Shown in pieces: positions 17,884-26,939 of a DNA stretch of 64,000 nucleotides (the stretch's first letter is position 1; each line of letters opens with the position of its first letter). The stretch lies in the NCBI RefSeq assembly GCF_030125375.1, contig NZ_JASJUU010000007.1:187416-251415 (forward strand). Reading direction: 5' to 3'. A program made the position numbers and the translations under genes. The notes beneath the pieces are model-generated. The model had not been told where the DNA came from and did not search any database. It saw only the letters and a program-made list of their open reading frames with translations. Source of the stretch: Pseudoalteromonas umbrosa. GTDB lineage: Bacteria; Pseudomonadota; Gammaproteobacteria; Enterobacterales; Alteromonadaceae.

Positions 17884-19293
17884 TTAACCTTTTACTCTTC
17901 CATAGCGGTCTTCAAAACGTACAATATCATCTTCACCTAAATATGAACCTGATTGTACCTCAATCAACTCTAAATCTACCTTGCCTGGATTCTCTAAGGC
18001 ATGTACCGCAGTAATAGGTATATAAACTGATTCATTTTCAGTAACAAACTGTTCTGTGTCATCAATTTGTACTTTGGCAGTACCTGAGACTACGACCCAG
18101 TGCTCGGCTCTATGATGATGCATCTGCACTGATAACTTGGCACCTGGTTTAACAGTTATCCTTTTAACTTGGAAACGCTCACCATTATCCACAGAGTCAT
18201 ATTTCCCCCAAGGGCGATAAACTTCGCGGTGGAAAGTAACTTCAGAGCGATCATCGGCTTTTAGCTGGTTAACGATTTGTTTTACTTTTTGAGACTCATC
18301 TTTATGCGCAACAAGTACAGCATCCTTGGTGTTTACAATCACTAAATTTTCAACACCTACAGTTGTAATTAATTTATCTTCACCAAAGATTAACGTGTTT
18401 TTCGTGTCGACAGATTTAACGTCACCGATGAACGCATTACCATCTGCATCTTGCTCCGATACTTCCCACAAAGCAGAAAAACCACCTACGTCATTCCAAT
18501 TGGCATCCATTGGGACAACAACTGCGTCTTTTGTATGCTCCATCACCGCATAATCGACTGACTCATCTGGGCATGCTTCGAATGCTTCTTTATCAACACG
18601 AATAAAGTCCATATCGTTGTTTTGTACTTGAACAGCTTTTTCGCAAGCCTTGTAAATATCTGGACGGAAGGCTTTCAACTCTTCGAGATAGCGGCTTGCT
18701 TTGAACAAAAACATACCGCTATTCCAGTAATAATCGCCACTTGAAACATAACTCATTGCAGTTTCTAAATCAGGCTTTTCTACAAAACTATCCACTACAA
18801 AGCCATTTTGAACTTCTGAGCCACGCTTGATGTATCCATAGCCAGTTTCTGGGGTATTACCAACAATACCAAACGTTACTAACTTACCTTGCTCAGCTAA
18901 AGACTTTGCTTTAATGATACTCTCTTGAAACGCATCTTTGTTTTCGATTACGTGATCTGCTGCTAACACCAGTAGTAGAGGGTCCTGAGCATTTTCAATC
19001 GCTTTAAACGCTGCCAAAGCGATAGCCGGTGCAGTGTTACGACCAACCGGTTCTAGAAATATGCCACTATGTTTTACATTTAACTGACGAATTTGCTCAG
19101 CCGCAATGAAACGGTGCTCCTCATTGCAAATTAGCATTGCAGGTGAATGAGATAGGCCGTCCAGCCTTAAAAGCGTACTTTGCAGCATGGTGTTATTACC
19201 ATGCAGCTTGAGAAATTGTTTTGGATAGTTGCCACGTGATAAAGGCCAAAGACGAGTACCTGAACCACCTGCCATAATAATTGGTAAAATCAT
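17884..19293 (-). CDS. manC: mannose-1-phosphate guanylyltransferase / mannose-6-phosphate isomerase
   Basis: A 469-residue bifunctional type II enzyme. The N-terminal guanylyltransferase begins MILPIIMAGGSGTRLWPLSR with YPKQFL, and has FVEKPDLETA as the sugar-phosphate motif. A C-terminal cupin isomerase starts at RPWGKYDSVDNGERFQVKRI and includes the metal-binding MHHHRAEHW. It produces GDP-mannose together with the neighbouring mutase. No gmd, fcl or GDP-mannose dehydrogenase is visible in the window, so GDP-mannose itself is the likely donor for one glycosyltransferase of locus 2. Confidence 0.96.
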   Translation of the reverse strand: MILPIIMAGGSGTRLWPLSRGNYPKQFLKLHGNNTMLQSTLLRLDGLSHSPAMLICNEEHRFIAAEQIRQLNVKHSGIFLEPVGRNTAPAIALAAFKAIENAQDPLLLVLAADHVIENKDAFQESIIKAKSLAEQGKLVTFGIVGNTPETGYGYIKRGSEVQNGFVVDSFVEKPDLETAMSYVSSGDYYWNSGMFLFKASRYLEELKAFRPDIYKACEKAVQVQNNDMDFIRVDKEAFEACPDESVDYAVMEHTKDAVVVPMDANWNDVGGFSALWEVSEQDADGNAFIGDVKSVDTKNTLIFGEDKLITTVGVENLVIVNTKDAVLVAHKDESQKVKQIVNQLKADDRSEVTFHREVYRPWGKYDSVDNGERFQVKRITVKPGAKLSVQMHHHRAEHWVVVSGTAKVQIDDTEQFVTENESVYIPITAVHALENPGKVDLELIEVQSGSYLGEDDIVRFEDRYGRVKG

Positions 19294-19328
19294 TTTAACT
19301 CTTAAGCTGAATATTGTTCAAAATGTGA

Positions 19329-20375
19329 CTAGGCTTGCTTGCTCGTCGTTGCTAGATTTAAAAAGCTCTTATACCAAGGCATTGATTTACTAATGCCTTC
19401 TAAAATGCGGTACTCTGGTGAGTAGCCAAGATAGTCTTTTGCTTTACTCACATCAGCTTGTGAATGGCGTACATCACCGGCTCTAAAATCTCGATAACTT
19501 GGTTCATTCGTTACAATCACATCGCACTCTTTCAAAGCCGCTTGAATGGCGTAGTAAAGTTCGTTTAAAGTGGTGCGGTCACCCACAGCGACATTATAAA
19601 CTTTATCTTTTGCTTCCTCGGGTGCAGTAGCTGCAAGAATATTCATTTGCACCGTATTTTCAATAAAGCAAAAATCTCGACTAGTCTCACCATCTCCATT
19701 GATAAAGACCTCTTCACCCTGAATCATTGAGGCCGTCCATTTTGGAATAACCGCTGCATAAGCGCCGTTTGGATCCTGTCTTTTTCCAAATACATTGAAA
19801 TAACGAAGGCCAATTGTTTTAAACCCATAAGTTTTAGCAAACACACCAGCATACAATTCATTGACATATTTAGTTACTGCATATGGTGAAAGTGGATTAC
19901 CAATATTCTCTTCCACTTTAGGAAGTGCCGGATGGTCACCATATGTCGAGCTACTTGCAGCATAAGTAAAGCTTTTTACCTTTTCTTCTTTAGCAGCCTG
20001 TAACATGTTTAAAAAGCCAGTGATGTTGGCAGAGTTGGTAGTTAATGGATCAGCGATCGAGCGAGGGACAGATCCTAAGGCAGCTTGATGTAGTACATAA
20101 TCGACACCTTCGACTGCATTGGTACAAGTGTCATAATCCCTTATATCACCCTCAATAAAAGAGAAATTAGCCCATTGCCCCTCAGTAACAAGAGTTTGAA
20201 CTTCATCTAAATTGTGCTGGTGTCCAGTCGCAAAGTTATCTAAACCGACAACTCTTTGCTCTAATTTCAATAATGTCTCTAGTAGATTTGAGCCAATGAA
20301 GCCTGCAACGCCAGTTACTAACCAAGTTTTTGGATTTGCAGCCAATTCATTTTTAATTTGATCAAAACGTGTCAT
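19329..20375 (-). CDS. tviC: WbpP/TviC-type UDP-N-acetylhexosamine(uronate) 4-epimerase
   Basis: A 348-residue extended SDR. It has the long N-terminal arm of WbpP/TviC (FDQIKNELAANPKTWLVTGVAG), the Rossmann loop GVAGFIG, the catalytic Ser in AASSSTYGDH and YAVTK, and NPNGAYAAVIPKW, typical of epimerases that act on N-acetylated UDP-hexoses. Next to a TviB/WbpO-like dehydrogenase it is expected to interconvert UDP-GlcNAc(A) and UDP-GalNAc(A), giving UDP-GalNAcA as in Vi antigen and P. aeruginosa O6. It lies 60 bp downstream of the dehydrogenase and 35 bp upstream of manC. Confidence 0.9.
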   Translation of the reverse strand: MTRFDQIKNELAANPKTWLVTGVAGFIGSNLLETLLKLEQRVVGLDNFATGHQHNLDEVQTLVTEGQWANFSFIEGDIRDYDTCTNAVEGVDYVLHQAALGSVPRSIADPLTTNSANITGFLNMLQAAKEEKVKSFTYAASSSTYGDHPALPKVEENIGNPLSPYAVTKYVNELYAGVFAKTYGFKTIGLRYFNVFGKRQDPNGAYAAVIPKWTASMIQGEEVFINGDGETSRDFCFIENTVQMNILAATAPEEAKDKVYNVAVGDRTTLNELYYAIQAALKECDVIVTNEPSYRDFRAGDVRHSQADVSKAKDYLGYSPEYRILEGISKSMPWYKSFLNLATTSKQA

Positions 20376-20435
20376 TTTTTTTCCATAAAAAGTAAGGTTT
20401 CGGTCACACCTAAACCTAGCTTTACATAATAATTG

Positions 20436-21710
20436 TTACAGGCGCATGTCTACTGCGTTCTTATCCAGTACATATTTTAAGTCATATAAAATATGTTCAT
20501 TCTTACCAAATTTACGAATGGCATCACTACCAAGTTGTTTAAACTCGTTATGGCCAACAGCAAGGATGATGGCATCATAATGGTTTATTTGCGCTTCTGG
20601 AGCCAATTTTAAGCCATATTCATGTTCGGCTTCTTCACTAGAACACCAAGGATCAACCACATCAACATTCACATTGTATTCTTTAAGCTCTTCGACAATA
20701 TCAATTACTCTAGTATTACGAAGGTCTGGACAGTTTTCCTTAAATGTAAAGCCCATCACAAGCACATTAGCACCTTCCACGTGAATGCGTTGCTTAAGCA
20801 TTTGTTTTACTAACTGAGAAACAACATATTGGCCCATGCCATCGTTAAGGCGACGCCCTGCTAAAATCATTTCAGGATGATAGCCAACGCTTTGCGCTTT
20901 ATGGGTTAAATAATAAGGGTCTACACCAATACAGTGGCCTCCAACAAGACCTGGGCGGAAAGGCAAGAAATTCCATTTAGTTCCAGCAGCCTCTAAGACC
21001 TCTAATGTATCAATATTTAGCTTGTTAAAAATAATTGATAACTCATTAATCAAAGCAATATTGACATCACGTTGGGTATTTTCAATAACTTTCGCAGCTT
21101 CAGCAACTTTAATACTAGAAGCTTTGTGTGTTCCCGCAGTAATTACAGATTTATAAAGCTGATCTACAAACTCAGCCACTTTATCTGTTGAGCCTGAAGT
21201 CACTTTTAATATATTTGTTACACGGTGTTCTTTATCGCCAGGATTTATTCTTTCAGGTGAATAACCCGCAAAAAAATCTTTATTAAATTTCAGGCCTGAT
21301 ACTTGCTCCACAACAGGAATACAATCTTCTTCCGTAGCACCAGGATATACTGTTGATTCATAGATGATAATATCACCTTCGTTTACAACCTTGCCAAGCA
21401 TCTCACTTGCTTTTATCAGCGGTGTTAAATCAGGTTGGTTATGTTTGTCTATTGGTGTCGGTACAGTGACAATATAAACATTACAGCTTTTTAAATCATC
21501 GACTGTATAAGAAAAGCTTAGCTGCGGTGATTGCGATAATTCTTCATCACTCACTTCTAAGGTTGAATCATGGCCTGACAGAAGCTCTGCAACACGGTTC
21601 TGATTTATATCGAAGCCGAGTGTTTGGTATTCTTTTCCGAACTCTACGGCTAGAGGAAGGCCTACATAGCCTAAACCAATTACACCGACCTTTGTGTCAT
21701 TTAAGTCCAT
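20436..21710 (-). CDS. tviB: UDP-N-acetylhexosamine 6-dehydrogenase (TviB/WbpO type)
   Basis: A 424-residue nucleotide-sugar dehydrogenase. The NAD-binding loop is VGVIGLGYVGLPLA (8-21), the catalytic Cys lies in LVGGHCIGVDPYYLTHKAQ, and YHPEMILAGRRLNDGMG is characteristic of the TviB/WbpO group. It oxidises C6 of UDP-GlcNAc or UDP-GalNAc to the uronate. Paired with the WbpP/TviC-like epimerase it supplies UDP-GalNAcA to locus 2. AGGTGAG lies eight bases before the ATG. It is separated from wzc by 409 bp, so it may open its own transcript. Confidence 0.92.
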   Translation of the reverse strand: MDLNDTKVGVIGLGYVGLPLAVEFGKEYQTLGFDINQNRVAELLSGHDSTLEVSDEELSQSPQLSFSYTVDDLKSCNVYIVTVPTPIDKHNQPDLTPLIKASEMLGKVVNEGDIIIYESTVYPGATEEDCIPVVEQVSGLKFNKDFFAGYSPERINPGDKEHRVTNILKVTSGSTDKVAEFVDQLYKSVITAGTHKASSIKVAEAAKVIENTQRDVNIALINELSIIFNKLNIDTLEVLEAAGTKWNFLPFRPGLVGGHCIGVDPYYLTHKAQSVGYHPEMILAGRRLNDGMGQYVVSQLVKQMLKQRIHVEGANVLVMGFTFKENCPDLRNTRVIDIVEELKEYNVNVDVVDPWCSSEEAEHEYGLKLAPEAQINHYDAIILAVGHNEFKQLGSDAIRKFGKNEHILYDLKYVLDKNAVDMRL

Positions 21711-22119
21711 ATGTACATCTCACCTGGCAAAATTTAAATTTTTGTTCGTAATTAGCACCGAATTTAATCAGCTATTTTATAGGCCTTATAAGGTAACTTA
21801 CTTGCCCTAATTTAATCTTCTTAGTGCTTGAGTTAAGCTTGTCACAAACCCAGAACTAACACTGTCTGTCGAACTCGAGTCTGGAATATATGTATTGCAG
21901 GCTTACCAGCCATTCCTTGCAAAAACTTTACAAATAGTGTTGTTACAGATTACTAGTTACTCAAATACCGAAAAGCTACTTTTTGAGCGAGCTCGATGAT
22001 GTTAACTACTTAACCAGTAGCAGCTAACAGTTATCTAGCTGCTACATGGATGTCACGCGGTGCTTTTAAAATGCAGTCTATCATCTATTCATAAAGCAAG
22101 TTTAAGCTGACGCTGCTAT
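21711..22119. other. intergenic region between wzc and tviB
   Basis: A 409-bp gap with no convincing coding frame. It contains a perfect 10-bp inverted repeat (22017-22045) just after wzc and the AT-rich leader of tviB. I looked for a sigma-70 promoter on the minus strand and found only weak matches, so none is called. Confidence 0.5.
22017..22045. repeat. perfect 10-bp inverted repeat downstream of wzc
   Basis: GTAGCAGCTA and TAGCTGCTAC flank a 9-base loop. As RNA it would fold into a stable hairpin about 75 bp after the wzc stop. No T-run follows on the minus strand, so it is not a standard terminator. It may be an attenuator or processing site between the export genes and the precursor genes, or a protein-binding palindrome. 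Confidence 0.65.
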
Positions 22120-24357
22120 TTATTTATCCGACTTATACTCATAGTTATAGTAACCATAGTAACCATAAGCATTACTGGCTTTCTTAACAACGCCATTAAA
22201 TACAACACCTTTCACATCAATGCCATTTTGTTCAAAGCGATTGCGGGTTAGCTCTAACTCTTTAACATGGTTTTGTCCAAAACGAGTGACAAGTAGCGTA
22301 CTTCCTGCGTGCGCACTTACAATAGCAGGATCTGTCACAGCTAATATTGGTGGTGTATCTATAATCACTAAATCGTACTTTGCACTAACCTCTTCAACCA
22401 ATTTAGAAAAGTTTTCATGCATTAATAACTCAGATGGATTAGGTGGTATTTGCCCCCTTGTCATCACATCTAGACTATCAATTTGGCTTTTTTTGGTTAC
22501 TTGCTCAAGTGTTAATCTGCCTGACAAAAAGTCACTCAAGCCATTTTCCCACTGTAAACCAAATTGAGTTTGTAAGTAGCCTTTACGCATATCCGCATCA
22601 ATAATCAAAACCTTTTTATCACTTTGTGCAAGAACAGCGGCAAGGTTAACAGATATAAAAGACTTACCAACTCCCGGACTAGGGCCAGAAATAGCAATGA
22701 CATTATTTTTTGCTTCCATCATTGCAAAATGAAGGCTCGTCCGTAAGCTTCTTAAAGCTTCAATAGAAAGATCAGCTGGATTGTCAACCGCCAAAATTGA
22801 TTTCGCTTTAGCAGTTTTGCCTTTGCGCGCTTTTGCAAAACCGGTAAGCTTAACTTGGTATTCAGAATAAGGCACACTTGCATATACAGGTAAACCTAAT
22901 GCCTCAATTTCACTTGGGTCCTCAATGCCTTTGTGCATAGCCTTTTGGATAATCACAATAGCTATTGCTAACATCCCACCCAACATGGTAGCCATAAAGA
23001 CTATCAAGGCTTTTTTAGGCTTAACCGGCTTTGAAATATTTACTTCGGCAAGATCGATAACTCGAACATTGCCCACCGTACCTGCACGGACAATATCTAA
23101 CTCTTGAGTCTTAGCTAAAAGCAATGTGTATATTTCATTGTTCACTTCCACATCGCGCGTTAGACGCAGTAGCTCTTGTTGTGTTTCAGGAAGAACCTGT
23201 ACCTCTGCAGCTAAGCGACGCTTTTGATTATTAACTGCCTCAATTTGTTGAAGGGCAGCTTGATAGCTCGGATGGCTTTGTTTGAACTTACGTCCTAATT
23301 CAAGCTTTTGGAGCTCTAACTGCTGTAGCTGTGTTTCAATTTTTACTAGTTGCTTGAGTACGCCTTCAGTTTCAAGGCTAATATCCACTGACTGCTGCTT
23401 TACTTGGTAATCATTAAAGCGCTGTTCAGCTGATTCCAATTGCTTTTTAACTTGTGGTAACTGATACTCAAGAAACTCAAGCGACTTTTGCGCTTCCGCA
23501 CTATTACGCTCAACATTTCTTCTTACATAGGTGTTAGCTACCTTATTTAATACTAATTCAGCATATTCAGCATCAGCATTTTGTAAGCCTAAATTAATAA
23601 TTCCAGAATCTTTTCCTTTTTCAGCAGCCTCAATTGCAGCTTGTAAATCCAGTATCGTATTTAATCGATCTCGCTTTACAAGCGCAAACTCAGTATCAGG
23701 ACGGGCAATTAGTGTTTTAAGTGTTAAAGTAAAAGTACCATTCGTCACTTCCTCTCCAACTTTACCTTTCAGAATGCTTTGACCGCTGCTGTGTAGTAAC
23801 TCAAATTGATTGCCTGTTAACGCAACTAAAGTAAACTCAACCCCTACTGCACTATTAGGTACATCGAATTTAAATACTTCAATTTTTTCTCCACCCCAAG
23901 CGTAGCTCGAAGCGCCAAAGCTGGCCTCTGCTATATCACCCTCTGCCATTGGAGTAAATTGACGAAACGCACGCCCGCCAACTATTGGAAAAATTTTTGG
24001 TTCAGCAACAATATCAAGTTTCAAGCTATCAACAGCTTCCCCGATAATACTGCGAGACTTTAAAAGCTCAATTTCGGTTACTGCTGCTGATGTGGTTTCA
24101 AACATACCACCCAATTCATCAAAACCAGGGACAGAGCCGCCTTTCTCTTCAACTTGAATCATCGCAGTCGCTTGATAAATTGGCGTGCTGAAAATCGCAA
24201 CTGCCACACCAATTATCATAAATAGAGCTGTGATTATAACGATGAAAAATTTACGATCTAACAAAGCTCCGAATAGGGCCATTAAATCTATTTCTTGCGC
24301 TTGTTGTGTGTTTGGCTTTTGTTGAGAGCCACTTAATAGGTTTGATTGAGCATTCAT
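22120..24357 (-). CDS. wzc: Wzc-type chain-length regulator and BY-kinase
   Basis: A 745-residue tyrosine autokinase. The N-terminal Wzz domain has two membrane segments (FFIVIITALFMIIGVAVAIF near residue 40 and a second near 460) around a periplasmic coiled-coil region. The cytoplasmic kinase carries Walker A GPSPGVGKS (about 558-566), Walker A' VLIIDADMRKG and Walker B LVIIDTPP. The tail YGYYGYYNYEYKSDK has seven tyrosines, the phosphorylation cluster. With Wza and Wzb it controls chain length and export in group 1-type capsule systems. The longest frame begins at a TTG inside wzb; I use the ATG at 24357, 11 bases after AAGGA, because an ATG at 24369 directly abuts that AAGG. Confidence 0.93.
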   Translation of the reverse strand: MNAQSNLLSGSQQKPNTQQAQEIDLMALFGALLDRKFFIVIITALFMIIGVAVAIFSTPIYQATAMIQVEEKGGSVPGFDELGGMFETTSAAVTEIELLKSRSIIGEAVDSLKLDIVAEPKIFPIVGGRAFRQFTPMAEGDIAEASFGASSYAWGGEKIEVFKFDVPNSAVGVEFTLVALTGNQFELLHSSGQSILKGKVGEEVTNGTFTLTLKTLIARPDTEFALVKRDRLNTILDLQAAIEAAEKGKDSGIINLGLQNADAEYAELVLNKVANTYVRRNVERNSAEAQKSLEFLEYQLPQVKKQLESAEQRFNDYQVKQQSVDISLETEGVLKQLVKIETQLQQLELQKLELGRKFKQSHPSYQAALQQIEAVNNQKRRLAAEVQVLPETQQELLRLTRDVEVNNEIYTLLLAKTQELDIVRAGTVGNVRVIDLAEVNISKPVKPKKALIVFMATMLGGMLAIAIVIIQKAMHKGIEDPSEIEALGLPVYASVPYSEYQVKLTGFAKARKGKTAKAKSILAVDNPADLSIEALRSLRTSLHFAMMEAKNNVIAISGPSPGVGKSFISVNLAAVLAQSDKKVLIIDADMRKGYLQTQFGLQWENGLSDFLSGRLTLEQVTKKSQIDSLDVMTRGQIPPNPSELLMHENFSKLVEEVSAKYDLVIIDTPPILAVTDPAIVSAHAGSTLLVTRFGQNHVKELELTRNRFEQNGIDVKGVVFNGVVKKASNAYGYYGYYNYEYKSDK

Positions 24358-24371
24358 TGACTCTTTCATCC

Positions 24372-24806
24372 TTATAAATACTTCTGCCAAGCGCTACATG
24401 CGCTATCAATTAACTCAAAAACGTGTTCGAATGCTTCACGACTTTGCCTGTAAGGATCTGGTACTTCTTTATCACCTAACCATTTACCAAGCAAAAATGT
24501 TTTACCACGCGCCTCTGGGTAGCGTGCGCACAAATCTTGTACATGCCTTTGTTCCATTACCAAGATCAGTGAGTTTTGTGCGACAAGTGATGAATTAAGT
24601 TGACGTCCCTTATGAGGTCCCATGTCAATACCATGCTCGCTAGCTAATTCTTGAGCAACACTATCAGCAGGTTTTCCTTCAAGCGCAGTTAAGCCTGCAG
24701 AGGATACATCTATACGTGTATTACTTAGCTTATCTTTCAATACGTATTCAGCAGTGGGGCTTCTACAAATATTACCTGCACAGACAACCAATATACTATC
24801 AAACAT
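24372..24806 (-). CDS. wzb: low-molecular-weight protein tyrosine phosphatase Wzb
   Basis: A 144-residue LMW-PTP of normal length. The phosphate loop is C9-x5-R15 in VCAGNICRSPTAE, and the general-acid Asp117 lies in VPDPYRQ. It dephosphorylates the C-terminal tyrosine cluster of Wzc and so cycles the exporter. It lies 15 bp after wza and 14 bp before the chosen wzc start, the usual wza-wzb-wzc order. Confidence 0.95.
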   Translation of the reverse strand: MFDSILVVCAGNICRSPTAEYVLKDKLSNTRIDVSSAGLTALEGKPADSVAQELASEHGIDMGPHKGRQLNSSLVAQNSLILVMEQRHVQDLCARYPEARGKTFLLGKWLGDKEVPDPYRQSREAFEHVFELIDSACSAWQKYL

Positions 24807-24821
24807 TATCTATATACCTAC

Positions 24822-25946
24822 CTATTGATTATCTATATCTTGTAATGCATCTACTGTTGAAAGCGAAGGAAGAAGTAGGCTAATAACTTTATTCCATCTA
24901 GCAATCGGTGCACTAGTAACGTATACAATATCTTGAGGTTCCAGTTCAAACTGCTCCGCAAAAATTAACGCCGCAATATTATTCGCTCTCAATTGGTACA
25001 CGTCTGCAATCACACCATCTGTTTCAAAATTTCTTTTCCTAAGGACGAATATACCATTTGCATTGGCACTACGTTCATTGATCCCACCGACCTCAGATAA
25101 AGCTTCAGCTAAACTTAAGCCATAGCGCTTAACTTCAACGGTGCCTACTTTGTTGACATCCCCCATCACATAGACATTTCGTTTATCATTACGCGCTACG
25201 TGAATAACATCTCCATGTTTAAGTATGCGGTTTTGTGAAATATCGCCTTTAGAATAAAAGTCGTCCAACTGAATATGTTCTACTGTATTTGCTCGGCTAA
25301 AAGTAACCGTTTTCCAATCAGCCCTTTCATTCAATCCACCGGCTTGATTAATAGCATCGATTAAAGTAAGTGGTGTCTCAGTAACTGAATACACGCCAGG
25401 GTTCTTAACCTCGCCAGTTACATAAACCTTTTGACTTTTAAAACCTACAACTTTTACATCTATCTGAGGATCTTCAATAACTCGGCTTAAGCGATTAACA
25501 AGCTCTTCTCTTAACTCTACAACCGTTTTTCCAGCAGCAGGAACTTTCGGAGCATATGCATATGTAACGGTGCCATCAGCTTGGACTCTAAAGCCATCAA
25601 ATTCAGCCGTTCTCTGGACTGCTGCAGGGATTGTTAATTCAGGGTGGTCCCAAACGCCAACAGTAATTACATCTCCAATACCCAAACGATATTCATAGTC
25701 AGAGACGTCAAGACCTTGAACGGAAGTCATACGCTCAGTTCTATTCTTACTTTTCTGGTTATTTATCACTTCTGAATCAATGATTTGAATATTAACTTTT
25801 GAAAGTTCTTGATCCAAATTTGCTGTTTTATCGCCTGATGTAATTCCTTCAAAATGCCCACCTGGGATCAAGGTGCAGCCACTCATTACCAATAAACCTG
25901 CTGATGCTATAGACATGGCAATGAAATTTTTACAGCGTTGGGCCAT
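24822..25946 (-). CDS. wza: Wza-type outer-membrane polysaccharide export lipoprotein
   Basis: A 374-residue OPX protein. The signal peptide ends in the lipobox VMSGC with Cys24. The polysaccharide-export domain starts near YRLGIGDVITVGVWDHPEL (86-104). Two SLBB domains follow, opening at KVYVTGEVKNPGVY (about 173) and NVYVMGDVNKVGTV (about 257). The amphipathic end RWNKVISLLLPSL matches the helix that forms the outer-membrane pore in Wza. It is the first gene of locus 2, with AGGAAG six bases before the ATG and a candidate promoter about 90 bp upstream. It works with Wzc and Wzb to carry the polymer to the surface. Confidence 0.95.
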   Translation of the reverse strand: MAQRCKNFIAMSIASAGLLVMSGCTLIPGGHFEGITSGDKTANLDQELSKVNIQIIDSEVINNQKSKNRTERMTSVQGLDVSDYEYRLGIGDVITVGVWDHPELTIPAAVQRTAEFDGFRVQADGTVTYAYAPKVPAAGKTVVELREELVNRLSRVIEDPQIDVKVVGFKSQKVYVTGEVKNPGVYSVTETPLTLIDAINQAGGLNERADWKTVTFSRANTVEHIQLDDFYSKGDISQNRILKHGDVIHVARNDKRNVYVMGDVNKVGTVEVKRYGLSLAEALSEVGGINERSANANGIFVLRKRNFETDGVIADVYQLRANNIAALIFAEQFELEPQDIVYVTSAPIARWNKVISLLLPSLSTVDALQDIDNQ

Positions 25947-26034
25947 TTTTTCTTCCTAAATATTTTTAATACTTATTCTTAGTTACTAAGTTTGAAGTAG
26001 CTTAACAACATAACTCCCACTTATATGATGGGTA

Positions 26035-26063
26035 ATTAAACCATGCGATGTTCTCAATCGCAA
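26035..26063 (-). promoter_or_regulatory. candidate promoter of wza with inverted repeat in the spacer
   Basis: On the minus strand TTGCGA and TTTAAT (four and five matches to the sigma-70 hexamers) are separated by 17 bases, with an expected start about 80 bases above the wza ATG. TGCGAT and ATCGCA form a 6-bp inverted repeat with a 7-base gap that overlaps the -35 and spacer (26044-26062), so a regulator binding there could block or help RNA polymerase. Confidence 0.4.
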
Positions 26064-26491
26064 GTTTACATTGCGTTAATGTTACATGAGTTTTACTAAA
26101 GATTTGTTGCAATAGCTTCGAACGTCACTGTGAGCTAATTGCCATCTTATTAGTCACCTAATATAAAAACCTAAACAACTAACAAACAACAGTTTTATCC
26201 AAAAAAGGAACTGTGATGTTCAAATAAAAGCACGAAACAACCAGCTCATAATTGCTTTAAAAAAAACAACAAAAAAATGCAATTTAACAACTTCTTGAAG
26301 TAGCGTTTTTTGCTTAAGTTTCTTACTCAAAAATTTAATTAGCTTACACAGGGGAGAACACAAAAATTACATAGACTAAGCCTTCCAATGCTTTGAAGTA
26401 GTATTTCCTTAAACTTGAGTTATTATACAATATAAACAATGGGAGGCCAATTTATCTATACTATAAAATTTAATATCTTAATCTTTTTGTA

Positions 26492-26747
26492 TTAAATAAA
26501 TCTAAAAAGCACTTTTACACAATAATTTACATAGCAACCAACACCTTCGCCCAGCATTTTCTTATCATTCTCAGATAAATTGTAAGCAGCGGAATTAGCT
26601 CGTTTAGCTTCATAGCTAGCAAAAAAGTGCCTTGTTGGATAGTAACCAACGTAAGCTTACCGAACACTCGAATAATTTTTCTGAGTCATTCAGCAAGCTT
26701 TCCTCAGATGTATCCCAGTAGTCATAACACTTAACAGGAGTACTCAT
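26492..26747 (-). pseudogene. probable frameshifted small gene, 84 codons, unknown function
   Basis: An ATG at 26747 opens a frame reading MSTPVKCYDYWDTSEESL and on to LFECSV. If one A is removed from GGTAAGC near 26655, the reading continues as AYVGYYPTRHFF, ASYEAKRANSAAYNLSEN and DKKMLGEGVGCYVNYCVK, ending at TAA (26492). Without the change the first frame stops early at a TAG, and the second has 54 open codons but no start. The composition of both halves looks coding rather than random. No Shine-Dalgarno sequence is evident before the ATG. I recognise no family. It lies between the two polysaccharide loci. It could be a decayed gene, a programmed shift or a sequencing error. Confidence 0.45.
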
Positions 26748-26825
26748 TAGAGCTATGTCGTCTTCAATAACGACCTTAATAGCTTGGAGCGATAATAGTC
26801 GTCGGCAAAACCACAAAAACGGCTC

Positions 26826-26849
26826 TCACGAAATCGTTACTTTTCGTGA
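26826..26849. repeat. 8-bp inverted repeat
   Basis: TCACGAAA and TTTCGTGA are exact reverse complements separated by 8 bases, upstream of the broken small gene. It may be a protein-binding site or a small hairpin; there is no T-run to suggest termination. A short AAGAC-AAAAA-GTCTT hairpin lies just beyond it. Confidence 0.5.
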
Positions 26850-26919
26850 AGTAAAATTTGAAGACAAAAAGTCTTAGTTATTAAAATAAACAATGAGAGT
26901 TGCTGCGGTTAAAGTTGGA

Positions 26920-26939
26920 TACCGCCATAATAGGCGGCA
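26920..26939 (-). terminator. hairpin after locus 1, with ops-like GGCGGTA in its 3' arm
   Basis: On the minus strand TGCCGCC pairs with GGCGGTA (seven pairs, one G-U) around a 6-base loop, 33 bp after the last gene of locus 1. It lacks a T-run, so termination would need help. The 3' arm reads GGCGGTATCC and shares seven bases with the RfaH-recruiting ops core GGCGGTAG, but the eighth base differs. Confidence 0.35.

Noticed and set aside
26616..26816. 66-codon open frame as an intact gene
   Set aside because: It begins at a TTG with no Shine-Dalgarno sequence and ends early. The better reading is the 5' part of a frameshifted small gene.
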